Shown one piece after another: positions 53,165-55,021 of a stretch of DNA of 55,021 nucleotides. A program made the position numbers and the translations under genes. The stretch is from an uncultured Pelagibacteraceae bacterium (lineage in GTDB: Bacteria; Pseudomonadota; Alphaproteobacteria; Pelagibacterales; AG-422-B15), in assembly GCA_902525595.1 (NCBI GenBank), contig CABZHO010000005.1, forward strand, positions 1-55,021. Direction: 5' to 3'. The first letter of the stretch is position 1. Each line of letters begins with the position of its first letter. The notes below the pieces were generated by a model. That model was not told the origin of the DNA, did not search any database, and saw only the letters and a program-made list of their open reading frames with translations.

Positions 53165-53964
53165 ATAAATGTATTTTTAAAACTTTTCTTACTGAGCCAT
53201 CTGATAAAAGAGGGAAAGATTCTTGTAACAGAGGCAGCAAATTTTGCTTCAAAACCAATTGGGTTATGTATTTTATTATTCGAGTAAGCTGACCAAACTG
53301 TATCAACAACTTTTTCAACTGGATAAACGGTTGTTTTTTCGTAAAGAGTATTTCGATCAAGTTGACTCTTCATGTTTCCTGTTACTGCTTTGGCATCAAG
53401 AATAGGGGTTTCTGTAAACCAAGGATTTATTTCTGATACTCGAACACCATATCTCTCAAATTCGATTCTTAAAGACTCGGTTAATGAACTGACTGCATGT
53501 TTGGTGGCACCATATACTGATATTCCCGGTGTCGTAACCAGACCTGCAACTGAACTGGTATTAAGTATCATGCTGTTTTTCGTATTTTTAAGCAGTTCAA
53601 GCATTGATCTGCAACCATTAACCACGCCTTTAAAATTCACATCTATGATTTTATGAACCTCGTCAATTTGTATATCTTCGAATGCTCCAGCAAAATTAGC
53701 AATTCCAGCATTATTAAAGAACAGATCGCAAGAACCATTTGTATAGTCTGAAAAACTTTTGCTAGCACTAACCCACTCCTCATAAACTGTAACATCAAGT
53801 TTTTGGTACATGCATTTATTATGACCAATTTCATTTGCTACTTCTTTAAGACCTTCCTCATTGATATCAAATAAACCGACGTTCCACCCTTCCCTGGCAA
53901 ATCGAATAGCCGTTGCTTTGCCAATTCCTGATGCTGCGCCGGTTATAAATATACTTTTTGTCAT
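53161..53964 (-). CDS. Short-chain dehydrogenase/reductase
   Basis: A 267-residue classical SDR: TGAASGIGKATA (about residues 7-18), the acidic residue of LFDINEEG that favours NAD, NNAGIANF and the active site YGATKHA with intact YxxxK (about 150-156). Substrate not predictable. It is separated from the TetR-type regulator gene by 3 bp, and so is probably in one operon with it and pyrD, or at least read through from it. It has no signal peptide. Confidence 0.9.
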   Translation of the reverse strand: MTKSIFITGAASGIGKATAIRFAREGWNVGLFDINEEGLKEVANEIGHNKCMYQKLDVTVYEEWVSASKSFSDYTNGSCDLFFNNAGIANFAGAFEDIQIDEVHKIIDVNFKGVVNGCRSMLELLKNTKNSMILNTSSVAGLVTTPGISVYGATKHAVSSLTESLRIEFERYGVRVSEINPWFTETPILDAKAVTGNMKSQLDRNTLYEKTTVYPVEKVVDTVWSAYSNNKIHNPIGFEAKFAASVTRIFPSFIRWLSKKSFKNTFI

Positions 53965-53967
53965 TTA

Positions 53968-54582
53968 TTATAGACCCTCAAGAAATAGTTTTGCTGCAAA
54001 TTTAGAAGCATCATTTAATTCTACATCATCTCTCTCTAACATTTCATCACCTAAATTTATACAAACAGCAATAATTGACGTAACCATAAAAGATATATCA
54101 TTTTGGGGAAATTTTATCGTTTTGGACATTTGAATTACTATTTCAAATAACTTTTTATTAAACACTCTGTATTCTTTTGAATTCTGTGATAACCACTTTA
54201 AATCAAGTACATATTTCTTATTATTTTTTATAAATTGATAGTTTTCTTCTTCATTTAAAATCCAACTGAACCAACAATTAAATGCTGTCCTCACTAGCTC
54301 ATTAAAAGTTTTGACTTTTTCGATCTCTCTAAGAAAATAATCACTAAACTCATTTACGAGCCTTCCGTTGATAATTAAAAAGATTTCGAATTTATCGTCA
54401 AAATAATTATAGAACGTTCCTGATCCTAATTTTGCATTCATAACTATCTCGCGAACACTGGCATTCTCAAAACCTTTTTGAGCAAAAACCTGTCTTGCGG
54501 ATATAATCAAACTTTCTTTGTTATGTCTTTTGTTTAATTGTCTCTTACGTTGATGAAAAGGTACTACTGATAGTTTATTCAT
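53968..54582 (-). CDS. TetR-family transcriptional regulator
   Basis: A 204-residue protein. Residues 20-65 form the TetR HTH: SLIISARQVFAQKGFENASV, then REIVMNAKLGSGTFYNYFDDK, where TFYNYF is the typical recognition helix and turn. The long C-terminal domain is helical and divergent. It is likely to regulate the SDR gene 3 bp downstream and itself; inducer unknown. Its start overlaps the pyrD stop by 4 bp (ATGA). Confidence 0.9.
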   Translation of the reverse strand: MNKLSVVPFHQRKRQLNKRHNKESLIISARQVFAQKGFENASVREIVMNAKLGSGTFYNYFDDKFEIFLIINGRLVNEFSDYFLREIEKVKTFNELVRTAFNCWFSWILNEEENYQFIKNNKKYVLDLKWLSQNSKEYRVFNKKLFEIVIQMSKTIKFPQNDISFMVTSIIAVCINLGDEMLERDDVELNDASKFAAKLFLEGL

Positions 54583-55021
54583 TTTATATCAATGCCAATC
54601 GCATCACTAATAGTGGCGAAACTATCTCTTTTTAAAAGTTCGGAAAGTTGTAATTTAACATCACTGAGAAAAGAAAGATTATTAAATGTCAGTGCTGTAT
54701 AAAGTTGCACAAGCGATGCTCCGAGTTTAATTTTTTTATAGATATCCTTCGCGCTCGATATTCCTCCCACGCCAATCAATAAAAGTTCATTTTTTGTTTC
54801 TTTTGCGATGAATTTAAGTACCCTATCCGATAAATCTCCTAGTGGCTTGCCTGATAATCCCCCTTCCTCAAATTTATTTGTACTTTTGATAGTTTCGGGA
54901 CGTGAAACAGTAGTGTTTGTTGCAATGATACCGTCAATTTTATATTTTTGAACAAGATTGATAAGCATCGCATAGTGTTGATCCGTATTATCCGGGTCGA
55001 CTTTAAGTAGAATCATTTTCT
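54579..55021 (-). CDS. pyrD: Dihydroorotate dehydrogenase, C-terminal part (cut by window end)
   Basis: About 147 C-terminal residues. The visible part shows ILLKVDPDN, GIIATNTTVSRP, EEGGLSGKPL, LLIGVGGISSAKDIYKKI and GASLVQLYTAL, the FMN-binding barrel end of class 2 (quinone-linked) dihydroorotate dehydrogenases. The enzyme oxidises dihydroorotate in pyrimidine synthesis at the inner membrane. The start lies beyond the right window edge on the minus strand. It overlaps the TetR gene by 4 bp. Confidence 0.92.
   Translation of the reverse strand, partial: KMILLKVDPDNTDQHYAMLINLVQKYKIDGIIATNTTVSRPETIKSTNKFEEGGLSGKPLGDLSDRVLKFIAKETKNELLLIGVGGISSAKDIYKKIKLGASLVQLYTALTFNNLSFLSDVKLQLSELLKRDSFATISDAIGIDIK

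Noticed and set aside
1-55021. CRISPR arrays, insertion sequences, rRNA genes
   Set aside because: No regularly spaced short repeats, transposase frames or rRNA-like sequence were seen on reading; a motif search could still find weak cases.

Overview
The window is AT-rich, densely packed DNA from a free-living, heterotrophic bacterium. The best fit is a streamlined marine alphaproteobacterium. Evidence: a protein of the alphaproteobacterial TIGR02186-type family, a type III glutamine-synthetase relative beside a DUF3726 protein, very short intergenic gaps, many ATGA stop/start overlaps, and several convergent gene pairs that touch or overlap. I cannot assign genus or clade without a search.

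Layout. 1-3943: urease genes ureA (cut by the window edge), B, C, E, F and G; ureD is not in view. 3944-13682: a roughly 9.5 kb island bounded by a 68-bp perfect direct repeat (4004-4071 and 13522-13589). The repeat holds the 5' half of a tRNA-Thr(GGT)-like gene, and only the right copy continues into a full 74-nt cloverleaf ending in CCA. A second, diverged 44-bp direct repeat lies just inside each end. The island carries a membrane-anchored CHAT (caspase-like) protease, a leftward phage-like cassette (small unknown protein, HTH protein, HNH nuclease, SF2 helicase, membrane protein), and a divergent ECF-type sigma/anti-sigma pair. Three secreted proteins follow, one of them a 77-residue peptide with three exact 18-residue repeats. 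No integrase is visible. 13683-25092: glutamine-synthetase-like ligase, 2OG-oxygenase-like protein, M19 dipeptidase, a 550-residue protein of unknown function, a DUF3726 protein, an aldehyde dehydrogenase and a complete polyamine-type ABC transporter (potA, potD, potB, potC). 25106-32847: a glutathione-transferase/DsbA-fold operon facing an operon for a DJ-1/PfpI protein, a four-helix membrane protein, a metallo-beta-lactamase-fold enzyme and a sulfatase, then a small MarR-like regulator. 32853-40474: dienelactone hydrolase, iron alcohol dehydrogenase and EamA exporter (leftward), and serine hydrolase, GPH sugar symporter, galactokinase and GH1 glycosidase (rightward). 40471-55021: DUF4864 and PsiE proteins, fatty-acid-type beta-oxidation genes (thiolase, crotonase, MaoC hydratase, two acyl-CoA dehydrogenases, dienoyl-CoA-reductase-like SDR), housekeeping repair/editing enzymes, a sulfite-exporter/CcdA operon, a TetR regulator and the 3' part of pyrD.

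How the parts fit. Outside the island the genes describe a scavenger that takes up and oxidises urea, polyamines or other amines, glycosides, sulfate esters and acyl chains. The island is the unusual part. The two promoter-like boxes TGGAAT-N16-CGT, one at the sigma gene and one upstream of the repeat peptide, suggest that the sigma factor drives its own locus and the secreted peptide. The CHAT protease, anchored in the membrane and transcribed divergently, is a plausible sensor or effector. This is inference from layout and motifs, not a known pathway.
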